Part shown: positions 14,724 through 15,980 of the stretch, piece after piece
Layout of the letters: each line of letters starts with the position of its first letter
How positions within the stretch are numbered: position 1 is the stretch's first letter
Source of the DNA: Planctomycetota bacterium
GTDB lineage: Bacteria > Planctomycetota > Planctomycetia > Pirellulales > Pirellulaceae
Assembly (NCBI GenBank): GCA_024274855.1
Contig: JAJSAJ010000447.1
Coordinates: 1-15,980 of the forward strand
Length of the DNA stretch: 15,980 bases
Direction of reading: 5' to 3'
Notes under the pieces: generated by a model
What the model saw: only the letters and a program-made list of their open reading frames with translations
Databases searched by the model: none
Told to the model about the DNA's origin: nothing
Program-made: the position numbers and the translations under genes

Positions 14724-15932
14724 ATGAGTACGCAGTTTCGACGCAGTGGCCAGCGGGACGAGCGCCGTCGGCGAGTGTTACTTGAAGAGACCGGTGACCG
14801 GCACCTGCCGGAGAAATCATCGGGTGCCTCGTCAAAGGGCGCGTCGGACCGTTCGAAGATGGCTCGGCGATACCCGGTTTCAACCTTATCGACCCGCCAG
14901 CCATCGCTGTTGGCGCTGGTTCCCAGGCGTCGATGGACACTTTTGGTATGGTGCGCGTTGTTGTTGTCGTGCATAGCCGGTTTGCAGACGCTATACGGGT
15001 ATGTGGCTCTGGGGCACGCGTCTATTGTTTTGGCACATGTGCCGGCGATCGACTTGGCATCTCGGGCCAGTCTGGCTTCGTGGTTCGGGTCGATTCTGTT
15101 GATGGCATCGGCTGGCCTTGGGGCGTTGACCTATCTGATACGACGGCATCGGTTGGACGACTATCGGGGCACGTACCGAATGTGGTATTGGGTGATTGTT
15201 GTTCTGATATTGGCGGCGGCGGATCAGGTTGCGTGGATCCAGGAATCGGTACGACTCGTGCTGCTTGACCTATCGGGGATTGCCGGATACCCGGATGCGA
15301 CTTTGATATGGACGGCTTGCATGGCCGTGTTGGTTTTGGCGATAGTTGTTCGGCTTGGCATTGAGATGCGTGAATGCCGGACCTCGCTGCTTTGGCTCGT
15401 AGCGGCACTCGTCTGTTACGGAGCATCAGCAGCCGGGCAACTTAAATGGTTGTGGGCGGGGGCCAGTATTTTTCGAGTGATGGCTCAATCCGCATTAATC
15501 CTTGGAGGGCATCTGTTTATTTTATTGGCGATCGCGTTTTATGCGTGTCATGTTTTTCGGGATGCAAGCGGCTTGATCGGCAGGGCAGGGCGTGTGAAGC
15601 GGGCGACTAGGAAGAAGGTTCCTGTCTCCGCTGCGAAGAGCAAGGCTCCAGTTCGTGGGACGCGTCGCTCTGCGAAACCGGTTCACGAATCGCCAGCCAA
15701 GAAGGCCCCATCACGCCGGCGTCATTCGGCGGACCCACCTGCCGAAGAGCCCGTGGTCGCGACGCTGCCGATCGGGCGTGGCAAGCGGTCAGAGCCTCGC
15801 AAGGCCGTTGCTACCGAATCACGTCAGGTAGCTGACGAGGGCACGGTTGCGGGAGGCTCGAAGTTATCGAAGGCTGAGCGTCGGCGGCTTCGCAAGCAAC
15901 GCCGACGAGACCGACCGTCCCAGGCCGCTTGA
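14724..15932 (+). CDS. Six-helix membrane protein with a histone-H1-like basic tail
   Basis: I do not recognise this 402-residue protein. A basic, polar N terminus (1-70, with RRSGQRDERRRR) is followed by about six predicted helices near 71-93, 117-139, 152-170, 193-213, 220-239 and 249-275. The last 120 residues (about 286-402) are rich in Lys, Arg, Ala, Pro and Ser, with PAKKAPSRRRHS and KLSKAERRRLRKQRRRDR, much like histone H1 tails. Both ends should be cytoplasmic if six helices are correct, which the positive charges support. A membrane-bound protein that binds DNA, RNA or other polyanions through its tail is a reasonable inference, not shown. The ATG follows AGGGAAG (14707-14713) at 10 nt. 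The window ends 48 bp after its stop. Confidence 0.75.
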   Translation: MSTQFRRSGQRDERRRRVLLEETGDRHLPEKSSGASSKGASDRSKMARRYPVSTLSTRQPSLLALVPRRRWTLLVWCALLLSCIAGLQTLYGYVALGHASIVLAHVPAIDLASRASLASWFGSILLMASAGLGALTYLIRRHRLDDYRGTYRMWYWVIVVLILAAADQVAWIQESVRLVLLDLSGIAGYPDATLIWTACMAVLVLAIVVRLGIEMRECRTSLLWLVAALVCYGASAAGQLKWLWAGASIFRVMAQSALILGGHLFILLAIAFYACHVFRDASGLIGRAGRVKRATRKKVPVSAAKSKAPVRGTRRSAKPVHESPAKKAPSRRRHSADPPAEEPVVATLPIGRGKRSEPRKAVATESRQVADEGTVAGGSKLSKAERRRLRKQRRRDRPSQAA

Positions 15933-15980
15933 AGGTCTAATCGGCGTTTGGCTTTTCTCGTTTGTGCCATTTTGGCGGGG

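Overview
The window most likely comes from a planctomycete of the Pirellulales kind. This is inferred from recalled family resemblance, not a search. Pointers are a GT2-plus-ArnT-like fusion glycosyltransferase, a single-helix Flp-like pilin, a His/Tyr/Gly/Pro-rich secreted protein, a two-CxxC zinc protein, a membrane protein with a histone-H1-like tail, moderate-to-high GC, loosely spaced genes and wide intergenic regions. It reads as chromosomal housekeeping and accessory DNA. I see no phage, plasmid, transposase, CRISPR, rRNA or tRNA.

Layout. Positions 1-598 hold no convincing gene, only a hexanucleotide repeat. A large fused glycosyltransferase (599-3073, minus) is divergent from a small Flp-like pilin (3499-3693, plus), with two hairpins between them. 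A secreted Tyr/His-rich protein (4184-4546, plus) converges on an ABC-F ATPase (4612-6516, minus). That ATPase is divergent from a MiaE-type tRNA hydroxylase (6816-7391, plus), whose promoter suggests a leaderless mRNA. A sigma70-like promoter overlapping the miaE stop probably drives an exported protein of unknown function (7758-8996, plus) through a long, hairpin-rich leader. The 3' end of that gene overlaps tail-to-tail with a short-chain dehydrogenase (8951-9724, minus).

The dehydrogenase, a LeuB-like 3-isopropylmalate dehydrogenase (9844-10929) and a zinc-ribbon-like gene (11056-11364) run in the same direction and may be co-transcribed. The zinc gene is split by one in-frame TAG: the first CxxC lies before it and the second after it, with no other damage. 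Next comes a 532-bp gene-free stretch with a triple octamer repeat and a MITE/REPIN-like element with imperfect 21-bp ends. Then a degenerate HD-GYP/PAS/GGDEF signalling protein (11897-14173, minus) is divergent from a six-helix membrane protein with a highly basic tail (14724-15932, plus).

Functional links are modest. ABC-F and MiaE both act on translation, and the GGDEF protein points to c-di-GMP signalling, which could bear on surface functions such as the pilin and glycosyltransferase. No single multi-gene system is evident. The best leads are the amber-split zinc gene, the repeat island beside it, the altered HD-GYP/GGDEF protein and the structured intergenic DNA.
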